64,000 nt of DNA from Eurosta solidaginis (taxonomy: Eukaryota; Arthropoda; Insecta; Diptera; Tephritidae): NCBI RefSeq assembly GCF_040869045.1, contig NC_090319.1, positions 280,523,693 to 280,587,692 of the forward strand, in the 5' to 3' direction. The position numbers and the translations under genes were made by a program. Each line of letters starts with the position of its first letter. Position 1 is the stretch's first letter. Shown piece after piece: positions 54,541 through 64,000 of this stretch. Under the pieces are notes generated by a model. It was not told the origin of the DNA. It saw nothing but the letters and a program-made list of their open reading frames with translations, and made no database searches.

Positions 54541-55455
54541 TTTTTTTTTTTTTGTAAACGGGTAAGCAACCAAATATTCATACATATTTATAAATAACTG
54601 TACAAGTTTTTCCCCGCAAAAAGATTTCAGTTTCAAACGAAAATACACGAATGCATATGAAGGCTTTGGCAAAACGAGAAAACCTAAAAAAACAAAAATA
54701 TATAAATTTGTATTTCTAATTGAATAAGCAAAACCAAACCCCAAAAACAAAATCATGCGCTGAGAGATTCATATATACAGCAGCGAACATAAAAATAGCA
54801 GCAAAATTAAACAATTTTTTTTCCATATTTCGGTAGTTAAATTTTTCTGTTTTATTTTCAATATTTGAAGAAAAAAATATATAAATGAATTTTGTACAGT
54901 TCCCAATTAAAACTAATCTCGAGGTTATTTCAAAAAAATTTGAAAATTGGAGGACATTTTACGAAAACTTCAAATTTTTTATTTTGAGTTCTATGAATTA
55001 TTTGGAGTACGTGGTTTTATAGTCCAATCAATTTTAGTCTAACAAAGTACAGTACAAAGGACGACAGAATGGAAGCGAGAAGCGTTGCTATAATATAAAG
55101 ATAGAAAGCTATGAAAATAATTTCCTTTGGAGAACTGTAATAGTTGTCACAGTACCAGAAAGGTGTCCAGCTTGTTAAATATAAAAATGTTTAAATTACT
55201 TCACTCCTAGCATAGGTTTAAGCAAGCACTCTGCCGTCAGCCTTAGGTCTCACACAATTCGCATTGATTTTTTGGGACTTTTTTTTATATGATATTAAAA
55301 CTAAAACACTATCCGTAAAAAAAGAATTTCAAAACCAATTGCGAACTTTGTGAGGCCCATAACTTATACTTTGCTAGACTAAATTTCTCGAATTTTTTCG
55401 AAAACGTTTTTCATATTTATTTAATAATTTGAGAAAAATGTAAAAAACGTGATAT
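54541..55455. other. AT-rich DNA without recognisable gene
   Basis: A 'cagcgaacataaaaatagcagc' like phrase at about 54779 resembles the ends of some Tc1/mariner MITEs, but I do not see its inverted partner. Otherwise nothing supportable. Confidence 0.4.
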
Positions 55456-56205
55456 TAGAAAGGCCAAGCAGCAATTAAGGCAATAATCTCGCATTGCACA
55501 GCATCTAAAAGTGTGTTAGAGTGTAAGCAGTCCCAGTAAAAAATCAGGACAGGGAGAAACATACATTTATATTGGTCCCAGGGCATACGGGAATAGATGG
55601 GAATGAAAAAGTAAATGAAGTAGCTAAAAAGTGCGCATCCCTCGAAGCTTGCTCAGTATACGTCCCAATTAGATTTGGCGGGATTAAGAGAACGCGAAAG
55701 GTGCACATGATCGACCAAGCGGGAAAGGCGTGGGTTCAAGCGCGGGGCTGTAAAGTGTCGAAAATTATGTGTAGGTCTTACAAACTTAGACTAATAAAGT
55801 TGCTTCTATGATTGAAAAGAGACGACTGTATACCCATGACGAGTATTCTGACTGGACACTGTCTTCTGGCGTCGCATGCCTGGGCCAGTGATAGCAGATA
55901 TAGTAAGTGCGGGTTGGGGGAGGAAACGATTGAGCACATTCTGTGCTTGTGCTCTGCGCTTGTCAGGCTAATACTCCAGCTATTAGGAGTGATACAGCTG
56001 TCAGATCTAGGAGCAGCAAGTGGCTTAAGCCGTAGGAAGCTTCTAGTATTTGCAAAGACGATGGGGTTTTTTTTATAACATAGGTCCTGGTTTTTGATAG
56101 GGTTTTTCTGTTTGGTCGTTAAAATAAACTTCTGGCAACACTACGGACTCATTCAGTCTATGTCAGGTCCTCATGGACAGGCCAGTTCAACCTAACCTTA
56201 CCTGA
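55456..56205 (+). mobile_element. CCTAA-tailed non-LTR element, copy with RNase H tail and Cys/His motif
   Basis: AAIKAIISHCTASKSVLECK near 55470, a damaged RNase H end (GIDGNEKVNEVAKK, 55572-55811), GHCLLASHAW and SKCGLGEETIEHILCLCSALV (55812-56078). The 3' UTR ends GGCCAGTTCAACCTAACCTTACC. It is a 5'-truncated copy aligned with 14890-15668. A stop at 55811 and an upstream frame change inactivate it. Confidence 0.8.
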
Positions 56206-56293
56206 CATCAGAACGGACAGGGCGAGAATTGTTTCGATTATAATTTATATATTTATTGGAGTTAAGTAGGCTATTTGACCTATTTTGGTTTTC

Positions 56294-56341
56294 AGTGCAA
56301 ATAAAACAAATTTACTTCACTGTCGCAGCTCGACGTTTCGC
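56294..56341 (-). repeat. Inverse copy of the GAAACGTCGAGCTG motif
   Basis: GTGCAAATAAAAC ... CAGCTCGACGTTTCG, the reverse complement of 3727-3771. Surrounding DNA (56345-56600) is unassigned. Confidence 0.45.
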
Positions 56342-56605
56342 TAGTCACCCTAGCATCCTCAGGAGCGAGATCTATATTCAACAACAAAATCATTATACAT
56401 ATTTTGCATTACATTTTAAATTTTAACAATTAAACATTGAGTTACATATGACAAAAACAAAAACTAAAAAACTTACATTATTTGCTTATATTATTAACTA
56501 AAAAATTAACTAATTATTAGTACCGCGCGCATTGGGTATCATTGTCATACTAAAGTGCTTATAGGCATAGTAGGTACGCAGAGGCAATGTCAGCTGTGTC
56601 TTCCT

Positions 56606-58114
56606 TTTTATACCTTTCATGAAAATGAAATGGTATATTAATTTCGTCGCGAAACCCAAAATTGTAAGTCCTTAAAGGAAAATAGATAGACCCACCATTA
56701 AATATACCGAAATAATCAGGTTGAAGAGCTGAGTTGATTTAGCCATGTCCGTCTGTCCGTCTGTCTGTTTGTATGCAAACTAGTCCCTCAATTTTTGAGA
56801 TATTCAGACCAATTCTAAATATTCTCGCGGAATTTTGTTCTCGCGGATTTTTTTGTTCCCGCGGAAAAATTCCTCCAATTCTTTTCTCCGAGGGAGAAGA
56901 AAAATTGGGGAATAGGAATTTCGAATTTTCGAAGTCAGCTGTTTTGTCAATTGAAATTTCGTTGCGCATTTCTTATTTTGTTTAAAAAATTGAAAAGTTT
57001 AATTATTGTTGCGAATTTGTTTGAAATTAAGAAATAAGGTATAAACAATGCACATTATTGCATTTCATGTGGTATACACTGAAATGAGTAATGAATTGGT
57101 GCCACAGCACCATCAACAGAGGAGCATAAGAAGAAGACCGGCGGGATAACACAAATCCGACGGAGTTGCCTGCTTTCATTCTGCAAAGCAATTTTCTGGC
57201 GGCCACGTCGAGTTGAGTTCGCCTTTCGTCATATGCCAAAATCTAATTAAGCCTTCTTTAAAAATCCTTGCGCAATTTCTGGATGGATGCATCAAATATA
57301 CAAAGAGCTCTTCCGTTGCTTATGATATACTTTTCGACTTAAAATAAAGAATATTGTTGCTGTTGTTGTTGTATTAAAAGTGAGAATATTGTGGTAGAAT
57401 GTAAATACATATTTTAGCGCAAATTTGTACAAATAAGTGTTCTTTCTTAAAAGAACCAATTTCCTTTAACTATTTTGATGACTTCCCTTCAATTTAACTA
57501 GTGAAAAAACTCCTATGAAATGGCAAAGAAATCTCCCTCTCCCTCACATTCATAATACCTACTTTTCTCCCATAACCGGTTTCCTCTTTTTCGAACATTG
57601 TTCAGAATAGGAGGAAAGGGAGAAGTGAAAAAACTCTCATGGAATTTTTATTTAGAATATGAGGAATGGGAGAAGGGAAAAAAACTCGCACGGAATTTTC
57701 GTTTAGAATTGGGCTGATCTTGATAAAATTTGGTGAGCGGGTGTATTTGGGTGTCCGCTTAGACATTTGTCGGAACCGGCCGGATCGGACCACTATAGCA
57801 TATATCCTCCATACAACCGATTTTTCAGAAAAAGAGCATTTTTGTAATATTTTACTCAATTTAACAGATTGAAGCTTCAAACTTCACTATATAATTTCGT
57901 ATATTGCACATATTGTTGCCTGAAAAAATTGATGAGATCGGTCGTATATATAGTATATATCCCCCACAACCGATTGTTCAGATAAGAAACCTTTCGTAAT
58001 TGCTGCCCTATTTTAAGAGCTAGAGGCTTCAAATTTCAACGAATGCTTACGTATATAGCATATATTGTTGTCTGAAAAAATCATACAGATCGGTGGTATA
58101 TATAGTATATATCT
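56606..58114 (+). mobile_element. Family 2 Helentron-like element, 5' part, cut by the BEL insertion
   Basis: It starts TTTTTATACCTTTCATGAA (motif 56610-56623), folding with ATGAAATGGTAT to form a 5' palindrome, with a GTCC/GTCT microsatellite at 56747-56766. Internal tandem units of ~145 bp appear from about 57700, matching window positions 1-560. The element stops at 58114 where the BEL LTR begins. Its 3' end should lie beyond the window. The arrangement (sub-terminal motif, GTCY core, tandem repeats) mirrors family 1. Confidence 0.75.
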
Positions 58115-58413
58115 TTTTCAAAACATAACAAAACTCAAATCTACCCGATGAATGTCAACTCTGGTTCGCATTTCTCATTAACATACCTGGTTGTCGCTGA
58201 CATGAAAGCAACATACAAAACGGCAATTTTGGCAATTGACATTTGCTTTACATATACCTTTGCTTTTTGCTTTTGTGTGCTCTGTATAATACAAACGTTG
58301 TAATAGCTACATAGTTTTTCATTAAAGAACATAATTGAGAAGAAAACATAGCAAGTTCGTGATTACTTCTACTGGATTAACAGCGTGAGTATATTCCTTA
58401 AACATCTTAGACA
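58115..58413 (+). repeat. BEL 5' LTR
   Basis: It aligns with 63854-64000 from TCAAAACATAAC onward. The 5' copy begins TTTTC where the 3' copy has TGTTC, so the canonical TG is mutated or missing. The end is placed at ...TTAGACA because TTTTGGCATCCC, a primer-binding-site-like TGGC motif, follows. Confidence 0.7.
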
Positions 58414-58416
58414 TTT

Positions 58417-58434
58417 TGGCATCCCTTGCGGGGA
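58417..58434 (+). promoter_or_regulatory. Putative primer-binding site of the BEL element
   Basis: TGGCATCCCTTGCGGGGA starts three bases after the inferred LTR end. The leading TGG matches tRNA 3' CCA. The tRNA identity was not resolved. Confidence 0.5.
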
Positions 58435-58643
58435 ATCTGCGGCCTTCGGAAGGTTTTCTGCACAGTTACATATGTTGTGCCGAAAAATTTATTGCAAAGC
58501 CATTGCTTCACAACGTAATCGCTGGATGCTTTAACACGGCACATGTGTTTTCCTGCGTCGTAACCTCAAATTTCACCTGTCTTCTTAAGTTCATGAGCGT
58601 TTTAGCAAATAATTGGCCGTAGAATAATACTTTGGGTCACAGC

Positions 58644-60144
58644 AATGGAGAAAACGATCAAGCAACTGCTGGCTAGCAAAACAGCGATTCTAAATTTTCC
58701 TTAAAACACGCGCAAAACGGCGAAAGCAAAACAAGCGAAAGGTTTCTTACAAGCTAGAAAGGAGCTTTTGACACAATATTGGGCTAAATTCGTCAGCCTT
58801 CACGAACAGATAACCACCGAGGACACTGTAGAAGATATGGAAGCAGCTGGAATTTCAACGTCGTCAGACTTCGATGAGGTGGAGTGTGTTTATACCGAAA
58901 CAATGGGCGAGCTACACGATCTTTTCGAGGGTACTCCTTCGCTTACCAACACCTCTATGTTACAGCCTTTCCAGTCAACGCAGGTGGTTGCTCAACCACT
59001 TCCCCGCATACGCATTCCACCATTCGATGGTAATTTTCTGCAATGGTTTACTTTTAAAGATCTTTTTAATTCCATTGTTACGTCTAACACGTCCTTAACC
59101 AATACGCAAAGACTGCAGTACTTGAAGGACAGCCTCTCAGGGGAGGCCAAAACTGCGTTAGACCATATTACGACCACAGATTCCAATTTTCAAATTGCTT
59201 GGGAGCTACTTCTATCAAAATATGAAAATAAGCGGGTAATAATCAGCGCTCATTTAGCAACGATTAGCAAATTGCCAGCTGTTCAAAAGGAATCTGCTTC
59301 AGCACTGAGACAATTGATTGATACGATGACTGCGTCCATTCGCGCGCTAAAAAATCTAGGTCGGCCAATTGAACACTGGGATGATTGGTTAGTTTTTACA
59401 ATAACCAACAAATTGGATGCGACCACTCGCAAAGCATGGGAGCTTTCCCTTAAATCAAATAACAATATTCCAACTTTTAATGAACTAACAGAGTTTCTTA
59501 CAAGAAGAACCCAATCACTTGAAATAGTTCAAAGCTTTACCGAAGTGAAGCCTCCCGGGAAAGAGCATGTTCCAAAGAAAGGGGGCATCACATCGGGTAT
59601 TTCTGGATATCACGCTGCATCTGGACGCTGTTCTATTTGCGGCGGTAAACACATTTTGATGTTTTGTGAAGCTTTTCGCAAAAAGGCGCCACAGGAGTGC
59701 TATATCTATGCACTGCAAGCAAACCTGTGCATTAATTGTTTACACGGCGGTCACCAGCAATCAACTTGTTCCTCCGAGTATCGATGCAAAACCTGCAAAT
59801 CCAAACACCATACAATGCTACATGAATATTTCGCCAATAATACGACCAACGTTAGTAAGCACCCTGTTGCTTCTCATAATGCATCTTCAGCAAGTCATTC
59901 TACTCACGGATTGCCGCCTGTTTTGATCGGCACAGCACTTATTGAGGGTAGGGCAGAGTCTGGACATACGGTAGTTTTGCGAGCTTTATTGGATAGTGGG
60001 GCAGAAGCAACTTTCATAAGCGAACCTGCTGTCAACCTACTACATTTGGTGAAATCTAACGTAAAGGTACCTATTAATGGCGCCAATGGGGGAAAAGTAA
60101 CTACCGCTAAGGGATTAGTACGGTTTCATGTACGGTCGCTGTAA
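58644..60144 (+). pseudogene. BEL gag-protease region
   Basis: An ATG at 58644 (MEKTIKQLLA) is in a different phase from the long frame, which is open from before 58768 to the TAA at 60142. The long frame carries LTQYWAKFVSLHEQI, the DUF1759-like PPFDGNFLQWFTFKDLF and LKDSLSGEAKTAL, then two Cys/His-rich knuckles (CSICGGKHILMFC, CINCLHGGHQQSTC and CKTCKSKHHTMLH). Next is an aspartic protease motif ALLDSGAEATFIS with the catalytic Asp kept. Gag would form particles and the knuckles would bind RNA. Loss of the start-proximal frame and the stop before RT make it non-functional. Confidence 0.85.
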
Positions 60145-60723
60145 TCTGACTACGAGCTTGATTGCATCGCATTAGTGTTGCCTCGAGTTGGTAACCGCAC
60201 CCCATCAGTACACATTAAATCCAAAAACGTTACACATTTTAGTGGTTTGGATCTTGCTGATCCTACGTGGAACGTGCCGCAGCCGATTGATGTAATTTTA
60301 AACGCCGGAGATTACGCCGCTCTTTTGTTAGGTGGAATACAGCGTAGTGGTAACAGTAGTTTGGTTGCTCAAAGTACACGACTAGGTTGGGTGATATTCG
60401 GCAGTTCTGCCAACAGTGAATATCCTAACGCCATGCGAGATGTGATTGACTGCTACAACAGCCAAATCGATCTTGACCAAACACTGCGCCGCTTTTGGGA
60501 AGTGGAAGAAGTTAGCTCAGCACCTAGTTTATCGCAAGAGGATCGCTTCGTAGAGGACAATTTCAACCGCTCTACACGGCGAGCGGTAGACGGTCGCTAC
60601 ATTGTCCGTTTGCCAGTCAAACCAGATGTTGACCTTACGCAACTGGCCCCATCACAAAATGATGCAATTGTGTTTCATGCCCATCTAAATCGACGCTTGT
60701 CGCGAGATGCGAGATATGTATGA
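60145..60723 (+). pseudogene. BEL region between protease and RT
   Basis: Continues the gag-protease frame after the TAA: LDLADPTW, a DVILNAGDYAALL motif, STRLGWVIFG, then RFWEVEEV and RFVEDNF, typical of the BEL protease-RT linker. It ends at a TGA (60721) where the frame shifts into RT at about 60707. Confidence 0.85.
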
Positions 60724-61393
60724 AGAGTTCATGGACGAATATGCTTCGCTGCAGCATATGGTAAGAATTCATGTGGAAGACCCTGGAGCGACGCCCATCT
60801 GTTACCTCCCACACCACGGCGTCTGGAAGGCATCGAGCAGCACTACAAAATTGAGAGTTGTTTTTAATGCTTCAAGACGCTGTAACAGTGGCAAATCACT
60901 AAACGATTCCTTATACTCTTGTCCAAAACTTCAAAACGACCTAACTTCAATCATAATCAATTGGCGTCGATACCGAGTGGCGCTGACCGGTGACATTGCT
61001 AAAATGTATAGGCAAATCTTAATCGATGAGAGAGATACAAATCTGCAACGCATTTTTTGGCAATCAAAAACGCAGCAAGCGCCTACACATTTTCGACTAA
61101 AAACTGTCACCTACGGTATGAATTGTGCGCCGTATTTAGCCATCAAAGTACTGCACACTTTAGCTGGTGACGCAGGCTCCCGTTATCCTGACGCTGCTCA
61201 GATCCTACTCAAGGAATTCTACGTTGATGATGTACTGACAGGGGCAGATAGTATAGACGACGTGAAGAACTACAAGCCCTTCTCCAAACCGGTGGTTTTG
61301 CCCTTCGAAAGTGGAATTCCAACTCAAACCAAGTATTGCAGTCCATGGATCCCGGTGATCTTGAATCAAAATCGGCACGCGAGTTTCAACTAG
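60707..61393 (+). pseudogene. BEL reverse transcriptase
   Basis: CYLPHHGVWK, KLRVVFNASRR, LTGDIAKMYRQI (first catalytic Asp), VTYGMNCAPYLA and FYVDDVLTG (YVDD at 61220-61231) are all preserved. After about 61270 the frame is lost and RT-connection homology resumes in 61336-61605. It would copy element RNA into DNA within particles. Confidence 0.88.
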
Positions 61394-61605
61394 ACGGTGA
61401 GTTCAAAACCTTGGGGTTAATCTGGGCAGTGAGAGATCATTGCTTGACCTGTGCAGTCAAGCTTGACTACATAATAACCACATTCATAAAGAGGCAATTA
61501 CTTTCCGACGTCGCAAGGCTTTTTGACCCTCTTGAGTTTCTAGCGCCGTTAATCATTCGGGGTAAAATATTTATTCAAAAGCTCTGGCTGACTGGTTTAA
61601 ACTGA
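61336..61605 (+). pseudogene. BEL RT-RNase H connection
   Basis: FKTLGLIWAVRDHCLT and FIKRQLLSDVARLFDPLEFLAPL are the conserved BEL connection (LG..W.. and S..A..FDPLG). It is broken by a TGA at 61603. The next frame (61627) continues with LHEKWISFRNEL. Confidence 0.8.
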
Positions 61606-61626
61606 AATGATAATCTTCCTGAAGAT

Positions 61627-61986
61627 TTGCATGAAAAATGGATATCCTTTCGAAACGAACTTAAGAGCATTTCCGAAGTTCGCATATCTCGATGGATTGA
61701 TACATATCAGGGTGCGAAAGCATATGAGCTGCATACGTTTGCGGATGCATCTACCAGTGCATACGCCGCTGTTGTGTATTTAAAGGTTGTAACACAATCC
61801 TCTGTGCACATTCACCTACTTATGTCAAAGGCACATGTCGCACCACTAAAAAGGGTAACAATACCGCAGCTTGAGTTGTGTGCTGCGGTACTAGCCGCAC
61901 GTCTAATGGAAAATGTAAGAAACACGCTTAATTTAACACCTATAACGTCATATATGTGGTCCGATTCTACAACTACAATATGCTAG
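61627..61986 (+). pseudogene. BEL RNase H domain
   Basis: LHTFADASTSAYAAVVYL (first Asp), KRVTIPQLELCAAVLAARL (Glu) and YMWSDSTTTIC (Asp) are the RNase H catalytic positions. A TAG at 61984 truncates it immediately after the third motif. The sequence continues in a neighbouring frame. Confidence 0.85.
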
Positions 61987-62117
61987 ATACGATCCGAACC
62001 AGCTGCACTAAAGGAGTTTGTTTCAAATCGGGTTATCCAAATACAAGAAATCACTAATGTAATGACTGGCGTTATGTTAACACAAGGGACAACCCTGCTG
62101 ATTGCGCCTCGAGAGGA

Positions 62118-62930
62118 TTGACCATTACTCAGCTTTTGGACCATCATCTATGGTGGCATGGACCCTCTTGGCTTCAACAATCAGAAGCCAACTGGCCTAA
62201 AATCATGGTGAGCACCCCAGAGAAAATTGCGGAATACAAACCTATCCAGGTTACAACAACACACTTACCCACATCCGATACCTTTATTTTAAAAAATTAT
62301 TCAACACTAGATAAACTCTTAGCTGTAACTGCATGGTGCTTCCGATTTATACAATCCTCGCAAGGCATTGCTCATGAACAAGGCATGGTGTGCATTTGGA
62401 AGGAACGTGTATCTGCAATGCGATTCTGGATTAATCGTGTACAAGCTCTGGCCTTCTGGAGCGATATATCAACTCCTAAAGACACTAACACAGTCCAGAA
62501 AAGAAGCAAACTTTTAAAGCTTAATCCCATTTTAGACCCAAACGGTATTCTTTGTGTTGGTGGACGATTGAGGAACGCCAGTACTCCATACTCAGAACGA
62601 CACCTTGTAATTCTACCAAAAGACAGTTATCTTACAACGCTGGTTATCAGACAAGCTCATCAACGTACACTTCATGGTGGTATTCAAGCCACTCTTCAAC
62701 TTATACGACAACGATACTGGATTATAGACGGCCGAAGAAGGGTGAAACGTATAACAAACAGCTGTGTACGCTGTTTTCGTTACAAGTACGTGCCACAGTC
62801 GCAAATCATGGGCGATCTTCCCCCTGCACGCTGTAATATATCGTTTCCATTCATGCACAGTGGGGTGGATTTTGCTGGCCCCTTCAACATAAGAACAACG
62901 AAAGGCCGAGGTCACCGTAGTTTCAAATGA
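62118..62930 (+). pseudogene. BEL integrase, N-terminal half
   Basis: It opens with the RNase H-integrase spacer (HHLWWHGPSWL). NPILDPNGILCVGGRLRNA is the BEL-specific lead-in. HLVILPKDSYLTTLVIRQAH, RTLHGGIQATL and SCVRCFRYK form the HHCC zinc-binding domain (H..H..C..C). HSGVDFAGPF holds the first catalytic Asp. A TGA at 62928 ends the frame. Confidence 0.88.
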
Positions 62931-62945
62931 TATGTTTGTCTATTT

Positions 62946-63599
62946 GTGTGTTTAGCCACAAGAGCAATACATCTTGAGCTCGTTAACGATGACAACGGAG
63001 GCTTTTCTGGCAGCGTTGACTCGATTCACATCAACCCGTGGACTTTGCTCCGACTTATACAGCAAGGCACTACGTTCATAGGCGCAAATAACCTGATACA
63101 AGAAGATATCAATGCCTTCAAATCTCAACTTCAACAGGCCACTAGTTTCGGCGCCACGGTGGGCTTGACCTGGCACTTTATACCTCCAGGCGCACCTAAC
63201 TTTGGGGGCATCTGGGAGGCCGGTGTCAAGAGAATGAAGCACCACCTCCGACGCGTAGTCCATATCACTACATTAACTTTTGAAGAGTTCTATACGGTTC
63301 TGAGACGTATAGAAGCGTGTTTGAACTCACGGCCGATTACTGCATTATCCGACGACCCACATGACCTATCAGTGCTTACACCTGGCCATTTCTTGACTGG
63401 AAGAGCATTACTGACCTTCACAGAAGAAAATCTTCTGGATGCAACTAATGGTTTACTAAAACGCTGGAAACTACTGAAACAAATACAGCAAAACTTTTGG
63501 CAAAGATGGTCTTGTGAGTATTTGCATAGCCTTCAATCGCGGAATAAATGGCGTATTCTGCAGCCCAACGTCATCATTGGTCAACTCGTCTTAGTCTGA
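62946..63599 (+). pseudogene. BEL integrase, C-terminal half
   Basis: LATRAIHLELV follows the first Asp. Around 63060-63078 a ~4-bp deletion removes the SDNG motif with the second catalytic Asp (LIQQGTTFIGA is read instead), and the segment before it is in another frame. GGIWEAGVKRMKHHL keeps the catalytic Glu. EACLNSRPI and LTPGHFLTG are the conserved BEL tail. The loss of the second Asp means this copy could not integrate DNA. Confidence 0.88.
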
Positions 63600-63853
63600 G
63601 ATGAACGGTTACCTCCTATGTGTTGAAGTCTTGGCCGAATAGTCGATACGCACGTGGGCCAAGACGGAGTAGTTCGTGTAGTCTCTATACGGACGAAGAC
63701 TACCCTAATCAAACGACCTTTGTCAAAAATTTCGGTGTTACCTGTCGACACCCAACCAACTCATACATAGATGGAGATCACTATGTGCGGCCCAAAGACG
63801 GTGGGCGGCACAAGGCGCTAATTTCGCCGTCGATCCGTCGAAGGTGGGCAGAA
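63600..63853 (+). other. BEL 3' non-coding region up to the LTR
   Basis: Remnant integrase-tail codons (TRVGQDGVVRVVSIRTK-like in a shifted frame near 63650), then a short region ending CGAAGGTGGGCAGAA, the polypurine-type sequence just before the LTR. Confidence 0.6.
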
Positions 63854-64000
63854 TGTTCAAAACATAACAAAACTCAAATCTACCCGATGAATGTCAACTC
63901 TGGTTCGCATTTCTCATTAACATACCTGGTTGTCGCTGACATGAAAGCAACATAGAAAACGGCAATTTTGGCAATTGACATTTGCTTTACATATACCTTT
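63854..64000 (+). repeat. BEL 3' LTR, first 147 bp
   Basis: TGTTCAAAACATAAC... aligned with 58115-58261. The remainder is outside the window. Confidence 0.9.

Larger units (their letters stand above)
58115..64000 (+). mobile_element. BEL/Pao LTR retrotransposon, near full length but broken; 3' LTR runs off the window
   Basis: 5' LTR (58115-58413), primer-binding region, gag with DUF1759-like and zinc-knuckle parts, protease, RT with YVDD, RNase H, integrase, and 3' LTR from 63854. The order gag-PR-RT-RH-IN and the style of each domain identify BEL/Pao. No envelope gene is seen. Stops (60142, 61984) and frameshifts (near 60715, 61270, 62928 and 63075) split the polyprotein, so the copy is inactive. 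The 147 bp of 3' LTR visible differ from the 5' LTR at only two or three positions, pointing to a recent insertion. Confidence 0.92.

Noticed and set aside
54779..54800. A Tc1/mariner MITE end
   Set aside because: The inverted partner and TA duplication were not found nearby.
56773..57239. Small frames in the family 2 Helentron-like element
   Set aside because: Low-complexity CGCGG-rich or ambiguous peptides; I could not support a domain or start.
58115..64000. An endogenous retrovirus with envelope
   Set aside because: No envelope-like frame between integrase and the 3' LTR; domain order is that of a plain BEL/Pao element.

Overview
The window looks like repeat-dense nuclear DNA from a higher fly. 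A tephritid-like or other schizophoran dipteran is my best guess. The evidence is AT-rich DNA, DINE-1/Helentron-type elements with a (GTCC)n core, insect non-LTR retrotransposons, BEL and Ty3/gypsy LTR elements, tRNA-derived SINEs and a trypsin-fold gene. Nothing prokaryotic is present. The species is inference.

Layout. Positions 1-3607 hold one Helentron-like element (family 2) split by a complete Helentron-like element of family 1 with its own satellite array. Positions 3818-5719 are an approximately 980-bp tandem duplication of unknown nature. A truncated family 1 copy (6885-8160), a decayed multi-exon gene with a SINE in its intron (8693-9650) and a run of non-LTR fragments (9880-15668) follow. 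Two TIR elements are nested one inside the other at 16262-17365. The only intact host-like gene is 17653-18471 on the minus strand: a secreted trypsin-fold protein in which all three catalytic positions are replaced. A 990-bp tandem-plus-inverted SINE-like complex with a 14-bp target duplication lies at 19194-20183.

The centre (20706-27102) is a Helitron with textbook ends (A|TC ... hairpin ... CTAG|T), filled with about 5.4 kb of GC-richer 89/100-bp minisatellite. It is followed by family 1 copy D (27231-30209), a diverged inverted relative of the same minisatellite, and family 1 copy E (31563-37507), whose ~129.5-bp satellite reaches about 34 units and is organised in a 907-bp seven-unit higher-order repeat. 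The right third holds decayed non-LTR elements, two solo LTRs that both have ATAT target duplications, a Ty3/gypsy deletion derivative (SAP-domain gag, zinc knuckle, protease, integrase tail, no RT), a TTATCG-rich repeat, a short complete family 1 copy F, and a near full-length but broken BEL/Pao element (58115 to the window end) inserted in a second family 2 copy.

No pathway or operon logic applies. The theme is repeated nesting of mobile elements, and the expansion of tandem repeats carried inside rolling-circle transposons into satellite arrays. Most retrotransposon genes are broken by stops, frameshifts or truncation.
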